Shown here piece after piece: positions 10,713-21,183 of a stretch of DNA of 33,428 bases (position 1 is the first letter of the stretch; each line of letters begins with the position of its first letter). Under the pieces are notes generated by a model that was given only the letters and a program-made list of their open reading frames with translations, had not been told where the DNA came from and made no database searches. The stretch spans positions 1 to 33,428 of the forward strand of contig CAJVPP010000405.1 of NCBI GenBank assembly GCA_910592005.1. The letters are read 5' to 3'. The DNA is from Funneliformis mosseae (taxonomy: Eukaryota > Glomeromycota > Glomeromycetes > Glomerales > Glomeraceae). Position numbers and translations under genes: made by a program.

Positions 10713-10714
10713 TA

Positions 10715-12682
10715 CCATTCTGAAATTAAGCACTCCTAAAAGTAAGTACCCTCTGAATTATTACAGTTCTGAAAATAAGCACTCCCTCGAAAACTGTAAA
10801 TTTTTTGTTGTTTTAGTAATTAACAAATAAATACTTAAATAAATATTAAATTGTTATCAAAAACGCGCATTTTTTATATTTTTATTATATTGCAAGATTT
10901 CTAGTACTGATCTGTAACATTTTTCATTAAAGAATTTATATTAATTAAACTAAACCACTTTGGCAAATATTTGGCATCATTATCACTATCAATGACATTA
11001 TTATCATTGTCAATGCTATCATTAACGTTCTCATCATTGCTATTGACAATATCATCATTATCATCGACGTCCTCATCATCATCGCAATTGATATCATCAT
11101 CACTACTGATATCATCAACTTCATTACTATCGATATCACTAGTGATTTCATCATCCGATCTGTTTAAAGGAGTTGATATCTTGCAAGTTTCAAAAGACTT
11201 CATAATCATTTCATTTGGGATTTCTTCCCAAGCATGTTAGACCCACCCACAAATATCAGATAATTTAGCACGACAAAGATTTCCTGCAGGAGTCACTTTG
11301 ACACCACCTTCAGCCATTCAAAGATGCTATTCTTTGCGAAGATTATCCTTGAATGGCTTATTAATAGTGATATCGAGTGGTTAACAAATGCTGGTTAAAC
11401 CACCCAGAATAATTACCAAATCAATACCACTATCACGAAACTTACTCTTAACAGATTCTTCTATATGTCCTTAAAAGGAGTCGTATACTATCATCATTGG
11501 AGCATTATTAATAATATCATTAATATAATTAATGTACCTTTTCATCAAATCAGTATCCATCCATCCATTTTTTTAAAACTAAGCGATGATACCAGATGGA
11601 TTTTGTTCACCGCGTGATAATCATTTTCCTTTAAAGATGTAAATTGGGAGAAATTTTGTTTTATCTGTATATAGAAAATGTTTAATTACAGTAATTAAAA
11701 AAAAATCTTCAAATTTTGCAGGAATAATAAAATGATTACTACTTGCAGCATATGTCAAAACAACTGTGAATCGATTTTTTTCATTTCTAATCCTGCAAAT
11801 ATGGACTGTCTTTTCACCTGTTTGGTCGATAGTAAAATTTTCTGCCATGTCGAACCAGACAGGAGTTTCATTCATATTGAGAATGTTGGACAATTCAAAC
11901 GATTTTTCAGTTCTAAGGCAGATAATAAATTGATAAAAGTTTTTTAGTAATTTGTTGGTTTGTGTAAGAAGCTTTTAGGAAATTCTGATATGACACTGCT
12001 GAGACAGCTTATATCTCTTCATAAAAGCAAACATCCAATGAGATGACATTTTAAATGCTGAATTTCTATAAAGGTTTATCATCTCAGACTCCTTTAAGAT
12101 GTCTAGAATTTTAACTCGTGCGATCACATAAGTAATGCCTAATCCCTATTTTCTCTGCTCTATAATCCATTTATACAGCTTTTTTTCAGCTTTAGAGTAA
12201 AATTCTTTTTGTCTAGCATCAACTCGCTTGACATTTTGATCTATCTCAACCTATTTATTACTTGCCTTAATCCAACGACTAACCATGCTACCATCAAGTC
12301 TAAAGTGTCTCACAGCTTCATTTCTTCCATTTTTCTTAGCATAATTGGCGACTTGCCTCTTTTTCTCAATAGAATATGAATTTTGACTTTGTATGACGCG
12401 TTTAAGAGGCTTTTTTCTCTTTTTATTTCTTAACTACATGCGTAAATAAGGCATTTTAAAAATAACAAAAACACGGCAAAAAATGCAACTTTTTTAAGAA
12501 TCGTAAGTCACGTTACTTCATGTAAATCATATTATTTGTTTTACATTACATAAAAAATCAGCGATTATTATTATTAAATTCATCAAAATTTATTACTAAA
12601 ATATTATTAAAATGAAATTTTTAAAAAGTATCTGAAATTAAGCACCCTTATAATAAAAAAAGGGTGCTTAATTTTGGAATGA
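10715..12682. mobile_element. pogo/Tigger-like DNA transposon, nested, with TIRs and TA duplication
   Basis: The left end after TA (10713-10714) reads ccattctgaaattaagcact. The right end, read inward on the other strand before TA (12683-12684), reads tcattccaaaattaagcacc. The four mismatches in these 20 bases are all transitions. The 1968-bp element contains one transposase pseudogene on the minus strand. Additional copies of the word ctgaaa(a/t)taagcac(t/c)c lie at 10769-10786 and 12631-12647, so both ends carry subterminal repeats. Confidence 0.85.
10901..12454 (-). pseudogene. pogo/Tigger-like DDE transposase, stops but no frameshift
   Basis: One uninterrupted frame of 517 codons from ATG 12454 to TAG 10903. 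Order: a basic N-terminus (LRNKKRKKPLKR); a pipsqueak/CENPB-like helix-turn-helix (YSIEKKRQVANYAKKNGRNE then AVRHFRLDGSMVSRWIKA); a Tc5-type second DNA-binding domain (KLYKWIIEQRK, then MSSHWMFAFMKRYKLS); and the DDE_1 core. The core reads LNMNETPVWFDMA, where the first catalytic Asp (NMDE) is Asn. MIVYDSF*GH keeps the second Asp and IC*PLDITINKPFKDNLRKE keeps the third. The C-terminus has a run rich in Asp, Asn and Ser (about 11150-10985). About a dozen in-frame stops occur; some TAG and TGA sit at Trp sites (IA*F*KNGW, KE*HL*MAEGG) and TAA/TAG at Gln sites, the mark of C-to-T and G-to-A mutation on both strands. Confidence 0.85.
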
Positions 12683-12684
12683 TA
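12631..12684. repeat. Hairpin-forming inverted repeat at right end of the pogo element
   Basis: The word aaattaagcaccctt near 12634 is repeated as its reverse complement agggtgcttaatttt at 12661 with about 12 A/T bases between. The outer half is the right TIR; the inner half is a subterminal copy. Confidence 0.8.
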
Positions 12685-12687
12685 TGG

Positions 12688-12717
12688 TATATAGTCCTTC
12701 ACTTCACTCTAGACAAT
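12688..12717. repeat. 30-bp direct repeat, copy 1 (flanks an ORF remnant)
   Basis: It reads tatatagtccttcacttcac and continues to agacaat. It matches copy 2 at 13236-13265 with about four mismatches, all transitions. The pair brackets the remnant ORF at 12709-13007. Confidence 0.7.
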
Positions 12718-13007
12718 AAAAGTCAGGGTCTTATTTAAAAAAGGTCATAGTAGATCTCGGTGATAAAGAGTTTACCGCAGATCTTACTTTGTAGCTGCAT
12801 CTCAAGTATATACCCTTAAAGATCTTCTCTTCAAACCATTCAACTTTGAGAGACTTTATTGCATTAAAGACTGCAAAAGGTTAAAAGAAAGGTTAGATGA
12901 AGAAAATATTTAATTTTCATGATACCAAGAAACTGGGCCATATACAATAAAGTATAATAATACTGTTTCAAAACTTAAATCTAAAGTTCTAACAAAAATA
13001 TTGTGAT
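12709..13007 (+). pseudogene. Unidentified element ORF with stops at Gln/Trp sites
   Basis: No family recognised. A single frame of about 95 codons gives KVRVLFKKGHSRSR*, RVYRRSYFVAASQVYTLKDL, LFKPFNFERLYCIKDCKRL, KERLDEENI*FS*YQETGPY and KYNNTVSKLKSKVLTKIL before a TGA. It has no frameshift, and the four internal stops sit where Gln or Trp would fit, as in the neighbouring element genes. The basic start and the folded, aromatic-rich body suggest a small real protein. It lies just beyond the pogo insertion and inside the 30-bp direct repeats. Confidence 0.4.
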
Positions 13008-13235
13008 TTTTTTTTAACAAAAAATAAAAAATTCAAAGTAAATCTTTGTAACACATAATACCATTCGTAACATGCGTAACTTTATTTTTATTTGTAACAC
13101 TTTTTACAAATTTATTTTTTTTTATCTTGTTTATGTTTATGTTTTTTTATTAGCACAAAATTTTCAATTAGACGTGACGCATGTAGACATTTGGACATCA
13201 CTACGTGATCTTAATTTTTATAAACTGCCTAATAA

Positions 13236-13265
13236 TATATAGTCTTTCACTTCGCTCTAAACAAT
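13236..13265. repeat. 30-bp direct repeat, copy 2
   Basis: It reads tatatagtctttcacttcgc and continues to aaacaatt, the partner of 12688-12717. It may mark the end of the Polinton-like element, but no target duplication could be established. Confidence 0.7.
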
Positions 13266-13276
13266 TAGCAGAGTAG

Positions 13277-13410
13277 TTATATTTATTTATTTTATCTTTT
13301 ATATTATATTTGTTATCGTATATTTTATAGTATTTTATTTTATATAAATATCTTGTATTTTCTCTTGAGTTAAAAAGTAACTTAAGATAGGATTTGCAAT
13401 AAACTAAGAG
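13277..13410 (+). repeat. Dispersed repeat, copy 1
   Basis: It shares the path ttatatttgttat, tttatataaatatcttgtat, tctcttgagtt, aaaagtaact and aaactaaga, in the same order and orientation, with the last 128 bases of the window. Class unknown. Sequence after 13410 may belong to the same repeat; its counterpart lies outside the window. Confidence 0.75.
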
Positions 13411-13970
13411 TTCAATATAGGAATCTTTAAATTCATTTACTATTACCTTTTGTCATGTCTTTATATAGGCGTGATTATAAGATTATCTTGTATTTAATTT
13501 GACAGATTGAATTAAAGTTAATCATTTAACAAGTTACTTGAAATGAATATATATAATAATAAGTAAAGATAGTAATTATAGAATATTTTTCTAACTGTAA
13601 AAGTATAATATTTTAAAAGCTAAAAATAAAAGGGGCTAATTAATAAATATCTCAAAAAATATTTTTAACAAACATTTAGATAATTTATTCTTTTTTACTT
13701 TTGTAATACAATACAATTATTTGAAATACAATTACCACCTTTCGCAAATTTATTTTTTTTCAGATTTTTTTAATTTAAGTTTTTAATTCATTTTAAAGAT
13801 TTATAGCTTTAATTTTAAATTAGTTTTTTTAATTCTCATTTAGATCTAAGTGGCTGATAAAAGAAATATATTTTATTATTGTAATATTAAAGGTTATATA
13901 TTTTTCAAAAAAATTAAAGATAATAAAATAATCAAAATAATCAAAGATGTATTACCAAAAAGTTGTATAT
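13411..13970. other. AT-rich non-coding stretch
   Basis: No convincing ORF, RNA gene or terminal repeat seen. The first part (to about 13560) may be the continuation of the dispersed repeat copy; the rest is A/T-run sequence up to the MITE target duplication. Confidence 0.4.
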
Positions 13971-13978
13971 CTTGAAAT

Positions 13979-14666
13979 TAAAGTTCTGAACAGTTCAGAT
14001 TAATCTGAAGATTTTTTAGATCAGTTCAGTTTAGATCAGTTTTAGATTGCATAAAAATTGATCTAAAAATTTTCAGTTCAGTTCAGATTTTTTTTAGATT
14101 ATAATTCTAATCTGAACTAAAAAAAGTTTGAACTGAACTGATAATTTTAGATTAATCCAAAAGTTCTGTTCAATTATATACGAAACTCTTGAAGGATCAC
14201 AAAATTTGCGAATTCTCTTAGAATTTTGCAAAATTATTGTGAAACTCTTGGAGAATCACAAAAAATTGCAATTTCTTTTTAAATTTTACAAAAAAAATGT
14301 GAAATTCTTGGAGAATCGCAGTTTTTGCAATTTTTTAGTATTTCACAAAAAATATCGCGAAATTCTTAAAGAGTCTCAAAAAATTGCGAATTCTCTTCAA
14401 ATTTTGTGAACTTCAAAGAGAAATTCACGATTTTTTGCGATTCTCCTAGAGTTTTACATATAAATGCAGATTTCTTATATAATTAAACCGTAATTTCAGA
14501 TTAATCCAAAAATCCAGTTTAGTTTAGATTTTACCAGTTTGCGATTCAGTTCAAATTCAGATTAGCATTTTTAAGATTAATAATCCGAACTGAACTGTAT
14601 TGAAATTTTCAGTTCAAATACAAATTGTCATCTAATCTAGACTAAACTAAACTATTTAGAGTTTTA
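13979..14666 (+). mobile_element. hAT-type MITE, copy 1, 688 bp, with 8-bp TSD
   Basis: The left terminus reads taaagttctgaacagttcag. The right terminus, read inward on the other strand, is taaaactctaaatagtttag; their differences are transitions. It is flanked by cttgaaat at 13971-13978 and 14667-14674, an exact 8-bp duplication as made by hAT transposases. The element is non-coding: outer parts are nested palindromes built from variants of tcagttcagatt / aatctgaactga, and the middle (14178-14450) is a tandem array. A 67-codon frame across the array is a by-product of the repeat. Confidence 0.88.
14178..14450. repeat. About 60-bp tandem array of palindromic units inside MITE copy 1
   Basis: The phrase (g/c)gaaa(c/t)tcttg(g/a)agaatc recurs at about 14179, 14240, 14298 and 14358. 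Each unit also contains the reverse motif gcgaattctctt, so units can fold on themselves. The counterpart array lies at 19765-20100 in MITE copy 2. Confidence 0.75.
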
Positions 14667-14674
14667 CTTGAAAT

Positions 14675-17600
14675 ATAGATTTTTTAGAATATAATTAATT
14701 GTTAATTGAGGAGGCATTAAATCTTACTTTTTTATTGAATAAAGATATTTTTTTTATGAACATAATAATAAGTAATTTCTTTCTAATAAGATTTTCATAA
14801 GTATAATTCATCTAAAAATAAAAATTTGTTAAATATCTTATAACATAAAAAAGGTACACTTTTTTCATAGTTCATAAAATATAGGTCTTTCATTTTTTAA
14901 AAGAATCTAATATACGACTACTCAAATTCAAATTACTATAAATTTTATGCTAGGCAATTAGTTGGATTGCATCATATCACTAAGAAAATGATGGACTGTT
15001 TCTTCATAATTTTAATTCAATATCATAAATTACACAATAATATTGATTGTTATTATACTTGTATTAATAAATAATTAACGCAAGTACAATAGCTTATATT
15101 TACACATCATAATTTGTTACGTATACTATTAAATTAATATAAAAGATTAAAAATTAAATTTTATTACAAAAGACTTATTATATATAAATATGCATAATTT
15201 TGCTGATTTTTATATTAGAATACATAAATTATAAAACCTTTATGAATCTAAGAATCTCCATTTTTTTAAATAATTAGTATAACTTAATTGTATGTATTAG
15301 AATTGTTATTGATAATCATATTTTAATGATAAGCTTCACATATATATATTATATAATTATTATTAACAATTCAACTAATTTTTATTTAAATTGTTTCTAT
15401 CACCTAAAGAAAAAAGAAAACTTTCATCAGTTTCTTTCTTTTCTTCTTTTTAATCTAAGAGTCTTTTAGTTATTTCTTTCTTTAATAATTTTAATATTTA
15501 TAATTCTAAGTCTTGTGATTTAACCTATAATACATTTTAGCTATTGTGATTTCTTCTAATTATTATATAATATTCTAGTTATTATATTACTTTTTGGTTA
15601 TTATATAATATTTAAAATATTACATTATATTTTATTATTGTATTATAATCTAGTTATTGTAGATTTTCCAGTTATGTTATAAGATTTTATATTACTTTTA
15701 AGTTATATCATATTTTATATATCTATATTCCTATTAGTTATTATAGATAATTTGTATTTCATTATATTATTTTAGTTAATTATTTATTTATTATTATATG
15801 ATTGCTAGCTAATTATTTTTTCTTCATGACTTTTCATTTGATTAGTTATTTCTTAATCTTAATCTTTTAATATTATAACTTCTCTAACTTTTATTAATTT
15901 TATTATAAAGATCATGTAATATATCATTTAAGAAATTTTGACTCTATAACACTTTTAAAAGATTTATATAGGAATATTAAATTATATATTAGTTTTTATT
16001 TTTTAACTGAAGTTTAATTTTAGAGTATTAATACATAAGCTAAATATTTGCTTTTTGTTTTAAATAATCTTAATTAATGTAAAATTATAAGGATACTTGA
16101 TATTTACAAAACATTATGTATATTGAGACAATTTAAATTATTATTATATTTTTTAATTTATTTTTATTTCATATGATTTTTTAAATTGAATAATTAAAAG
16201 ATTAAAAGTTATAAATACTTTAATATTTATTATATTAGAAAATTATAAAAATAGAAAAGGTAAAATAATCTAATAAATAATAAACAATTTTATTTTATTT
16301 TCTACAAATTATATTGATTTCTTCTTGAAAATATAAACTTCTTTAATAAAACTATTAAAATACTAAATCTATTGAACTTTTTATTTTTATCTTTCAATTT
16401 TTTTATCTTTTGCTTTTTTAATATTTTTTTTTATCTTTCATTTTTTTTATATTAATCAACTTACTTTTATAATTATAAAACTGGACAGTTCTATTCAAAA
16501 GTTCTATCTAATTCTTGATCTAATAGAAAGAACTAATCTATCCTAAATAATAAATAATAAAAAAAAAATTATTTATAAACAAATTGTAAATGCAATATAA
16601 AAACTAAAAATAATTTAATTTTTTTTATTTTTTTATTTTATTTTTATTTTATTTTTTTTATTATTCTATTTATTTTTTTAAAAAAAAAATAAATAAAATA
16701 AAAAATTAAAAATAAAAAAGAAATAAAACAAATTTTTATTTTTTTTAAGTTTAATCCGTTCTTTTACTTAAGTTAAGAATTAGACAATATCTTTGAATAA
16801 AACCATTCAGTTTGTTACTATGTCAAATATAAGCTAAATAATTTTAATTAAATAATATATTTTTATTTTATTTTTATATATTTTAGATTAGATTAATGTT
16901 ACTTTTGCTATTTTTTAGGCTAAATAACCTTCAAATAGAATCATTAATTCATTACTATAGTGAAGTAAGCTGAATAACTTTTTAATTTATTTTTTATTTT
17001 GGTAATTAATTTTAATTACTAATTTTATTTATTTTATCTTATTTATTTGTTTTAATTCTTTTAAGTAGTTTGAGTTAGATTGTTAATAAACCTTTTATTT
17101 TTTAGGCTAGATTGATTTATCTGTTCAGCTAAAATTATTAGATAAAATAAGATTTTTATTATCACAGCATAAGTTTTTAATGAATTCTTGGATTTGATCA
17201 TTACATTAATTATTAGTAATCATAATTATTTATAATTTTATTTTTTTTTTACATAATAAAAATTATAAAAAAAAACTTTTCTTAATTATTCATGTGATTC
17301 TTCTATTCTAATTATTTTTTTTTAAATTATATATAAATAACTGTTATTTCTATCAATATCAATATCAATATCAATATTAATATTAATATATTAACATAAT
17401 AAAAATAACTCTTATGATTTCTATATGAAGCTAACTAAATTTATACTTATTTCTTTTTTTTGAAAATGACTATAGCTTTCATTATATAAAGTAAAATCAT
17501 CTAATACTAATATCTATATAATTAAAAATATTTAATAATTATATATTATTAAATAATTAATTAAATAATAGTCTAATAGTGATACAAAGTATTGCATTAA

Positions 17601-17990
17601 ATTATTATTTAGTTTAATCATCTAATAATTATATTATAGTTAAGAATTCAAAGATTATGCCTAGTTAGTTTTTTAATAAAAATAAGAATTTTTATTATAT
17701 TATAATAAAGCTTTCATTTAGTTTATCAAATTTTTACACATTATAATATTACAAATTAAATAAGTTTTTTTAGACTATAAATAAATTTTTTGCCTTCTAG
17801 TTTTATAAATTATTTCATTTTTCTCTTTTTTCCTAAAAGTAAATTTGTTCATTTTAAAGAATATTACAGAAATATGCAAGATAATAATAAATATATCCAA
17901 ATAGCTAGTAAATATTATTCACATTTTAATTATTATTTTTTTATTTTATTTAATATATCTAATATATTTTATATCTTTTTTTTAGATATC
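14675..17990. other. Extremely AT-rich block, no gene seen
   Basis: Long A and T runs dominate, including T-rich and A-rich mirror stretches at 16600-16750 and an (atcaat)n microsatellite around 17355-17395. Related segments at about 16796-16850 and 16933-16988 (both with cattactat/gttactatg then aagct(a/g)aataa) look like an old tandem repeat spaced by about 137 bp. Short open frames here, such as one at 17790-17993, have A/T-driven composition and no recognisable domain. Confidence 0.5.
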
Positions 17991-19470
17991 TGAAACTATT
18001 ATTTCTCATGAATATGCAGAATTCTTAAAAAAATTGGTGAAGTAATGAACATTAAAGCTTCTACTAAAATTGGATAATTTTATTAAAAAAATTTCATTGT
18101 GAAGCAGATTTTATTAAAAAAATTAATAAAATTGCAATAGAAACTGAGTTAGATCAATAATTATTAAAATATATTACTATAATAAAATAATGAAATAGTC
18201 AAGAATACTTAATAAATTCTGTTTAAACAGCTATTACAGCAATTAGGTGATATTTAATTAACAATTTTGTTATTAAAAATGTAGATATTCAATAAGAAAC
18301 TCTTATTCTAAATTAATAGAAAAACTTTAATAGAAAAATCAAATATCTTTTTGATCTTAGCTTAAATAATTTTAAAGGATGATATTCTAACTATTAATAA
18401 AATTATTCAAATTTTTAATTATCAAAAAATAGATAGTAATATTCTAAAAAGACTATTATATTAGATTTTTTTTTTATAATGGTAAACATTTAAACTTAAT
18501 AATAGATAATTTAAAGAAAAACCTAATAGAAGATTTAATGTTTAGATTTTTAGATCTGAAGCTAATCAAAAAGTTAATACTAATTATCGTGAAAAAAGAA
18601 AAAAATTAATTCTTCTTAATAATTCAATTTTAATAAATAATTATAATAGGTATATTAGTTTATGATCTATTAATACTGAACCTATTTTTTATCTCTAAAA
18701 AGTTGAAGAAGAAACAGAAAAATTAAAGTTATATTAATTTTATAAAGTTAATTTATTTTGCTTAATTTTTATTATATAGCTTTTTAAACTAGAAATGAGA
18801 TTAAAAGTTATCATATTAGTAAAATATGATTAAAAAACTAATAAAAGAAATTTATATTATAATAGAGATTAATCTTGATAATATGAAGATTACAAATCAT
18901 GTGAACAGAAAAATTATAGTTTAAGCATTGCAGTATCTTAGCCAAAATACAGATTACATTAGATATTAATCCCATCATAAATCTGACCAAGAACTTCAAT
19001 CTTATATTTTTTCTTATAATTAGCAGTAACTATATATGATGACTTTATTAACAAGTGAAATTTATAAAAAAATATGTATGCTTTTCAAACTCTTTTTATT
19101 TTTAATGTTAACTATTTATTTAATATTAAAATTATTGCAAATATAGTATCTGATAATATTTCTTCTATAAACTTAATGTATATAAATAAAGTATAAATAT
19201 ATAGAATATTTCAATTATAAAGGAAGATATTATTTTATTAATTAACAAATAATTATATAAAATATTTTCTTAATTAACTTTATTTTTTTTTAGTATTTAA
19301 GCAATTCAGCTATTAAAATGTTTTGTTACATCAGCTAATACTTCTCAAATTTCTTTAAAATCTAATAATCAAGTTGAAATTGAAATAAAGCCTGCATAAT
19401 TTCAGAAATTATTAGAATCTGAAGTATTAGCAAATACAAATTTGCATATAAATTATCATAAAATGTTTAA
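17991..19470 (+). pseudogene. Heavily decayed coding remnant of unknown kind
   Basis: Family not recognised. Pieces read like protein on the plus strand, with stops almost only TAA at likely Gln sites: HEYAEFLKKIGEVMNIKAST near 18010; NYREKRKKLILLNNSILINN followed by YNRYISL near 18590-18660; KVEEETEKLKLY near 18700; SANTSQISLKSNNQVEIEIK then PA*FQKLLESEVLANTN near 19335-19445. Several frames are used. It may be a transposase or host gene worn down by A/T-ward mutation. Confidence 0.3.
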
Positions 19471-19550
19471 TAATTATATAAAGTAGCTTATTATTGTATA
19501 ATCATATTTATATAGAATAATTATAATAAATATTGATATAATAAAATTGA

Positions 19551-20299
19551 TAAAGCTCTGAATGGTTCAGTTTAGTCCGGATTAGATGCCAATCCATATC
19601 TAAACCAAAAATATTGGTTCAGTTTAGTTCAAATTATTAATCTTAAAAATGCCAATCCGAATCTGAACTGAACTATAGACTGGTAAAATCAGAACTGAAC
19701 TAGAATTTTCAGATTAATCTGAAATTACGATTCAATTATATAAGGAATATGCAATTTATATACGCAACTCTAGGAGAACACAAAAAATCGCGAATTTCTA
19801 TTTGAGGTTCGCGAAATTTAAAGAGAAATCGCAATTTTTTGTAATACTAAGAGAAATCGAAAAAATTGCGATTCTCTAAAAGTTTTGCGATTTTTTTGTG
19901 AAATTCTAAGAAAAATCGCAATTTTTTGCAACTCTCCAAGAGTTTCGTGATAATTTTGTAAAATTCTAAGAGAAATCACAAAAAATTGCGATTCTCTAAG
20001 GTTTTCGCAATTTTTTTATAAAATTCGAAGAGAAATTCGTGATTTTTTGCGATTTTCCTAGAGTTTCGCTAAATTTTTGCGATCCTCTAAGAGTTTTACA
20101 TATAATTGAACTGAACTTTCAGATTAATCTGAATTATCAGTTCAGTTCAGATTTTTTTCGGTTCAGATTAGAATTATAATCTGAAAAAAATCTGAACTGA
20201 ACTGAAAATTTTTAGATCGATTTTTATGCAATCTGAAACCGATCTGAATTGAACTGATCTAAAAAATCTTCAGATTAATCTGAATCGTTCAGAGCTTTA
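19551..20299 (-). mobile_element. hAT-type MITE, copy 2, 749 bp, opposite orientation, with TSD
   Basis: It starts taaagctctgaatggttcag and ends cgttcagagcttta. It is flanked by aaaattga (19543-19550) and aaaattgg (20300-20307), an 8-bp duplication with one G/A difference. It is the full-length reverse complement of copy 1, including the central palindromic array (19765-20100), and keeps more G/C at matching sites than copy 1, so it is probably younger or less mutated. Confidence 0.87.
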
Positions 20300-20307
20300 A
20301 AAATTGG

Positions 20308-21180
20308 CATGATCCTATCTGGCTTAACTATAATTATTAATATAATAAATAGTAATTATTTTTATTAATACTAGTATTTAATTATATTTTTATAAAACTT
20401 TATCTAATATTAACTAACATTTATTTAAAAATAAAATATTATTAGAATTAATTATAATTTTAATTAAAATTTATACATAATTATTTTATATTTAAAATTT
20501 AGATTGTAAGTTATTTTTTATTAATTATCAGAAAATAGTTAGTTATTTTTACTGATTATTATAATTAATTATATTTTTACTGTAATTTAAATTCAATTGA
20601 ATGTTTTATTAAAAAAAATATTTAAAATATAATAAATAGCAAGTTATTAAACATTTGATGTTAAATCTTTTAATTTAATATTATTAGATATTTTTAAAAA
20701 TAAAATGTATGTAAAATTAGGAAATGAAAAATAAGGTTCAAATATTATTATATTCAAAAAATTCACAAAAGTCTAAATTAGCAATTTCATATTAAATGAT
20801 AGGGATTCTTGTTTCTTGGCTAGGGGAATGAGGTCCTGGTATTCATTGAAACCTAAGAGGGTTAAAAGTCTGCTATACAGAGGATTTCTTAACCATAAGA
20901 CAAGTCATATAGGTATGTAAAGAAATTATTATAAAATGCTGCATAAAATAATTTAATGACGAATATGTATTTTAAGAATAAAAGAAATGCTTAATTTTTA
21001 AAGAAAATAACATTCAAATTGTTTTTGTATTGCAAAGTTAAATTCCACTTAGGATAAAGTAATCTAATTTAACAATCAGATTAATATGTGAAAGTTTATC
21101 ATATAATTAACTCCTCAAGAGAAATTTGAACATTTAAGAAAGTTATGTACAAGGCTAAAGATTTAGGAAATAGTGCAGAT
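20308..21180. other. Non-coding spacer before the first LRR gene
   Basis: No ORF or RNA gene recognised. A less AT-rich patch at 20800-20930 (containing tggctaggggaatgaggtcc) stands out but does not fold as a tRNA. The end, from about 21100 (taattaactcctcaagagaa, aggctaaagatttaggaaat), matches the 3' flank of the second LRR gene at about 27712-27765 and is therefore duplicated 3' flank. Confidence 0.5.
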
Positions 21181-21183
21181 AGT

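Noticed and set aside
10945..11240. Overlapping 69- and 89-codon frames on both strands
   Set aside because: They are shadows of the gat-rich acidic tail of the pogo transposase read in other frames.
1141..13010. An alternative genetic code (TAA/TAG = Gln, TGA = Trp) in the element genes
   Set aside because: TAG stands at both Gln and Trp positions, normal CAA/CAG and TGG are also present, frameshifts occur, and active-site residues are lost by the same transitions. The intact LRR genes end normally at TAA.
14206..14409. A 67-codon plus-strand ORF
   Set aside because: It is a translation of the palindromic tandem array inside the MITE; the peptide repeats with the DNA unit.
13979..20299. 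A single 6.3-kb transposon with 0.7-kb terminal inverted repeats
   Set aside because: Each arm has its own terminal repeats and a different 8-bp target duplication, so they are two separate MITE insertions.
20800..20935. A tRNA or Pol III SINE head
   Set aside because: tggctagggg looks like an A box and ggtttcaatga faintly like a B box on the other strand, but strands disagree and no cloverleaf forms.
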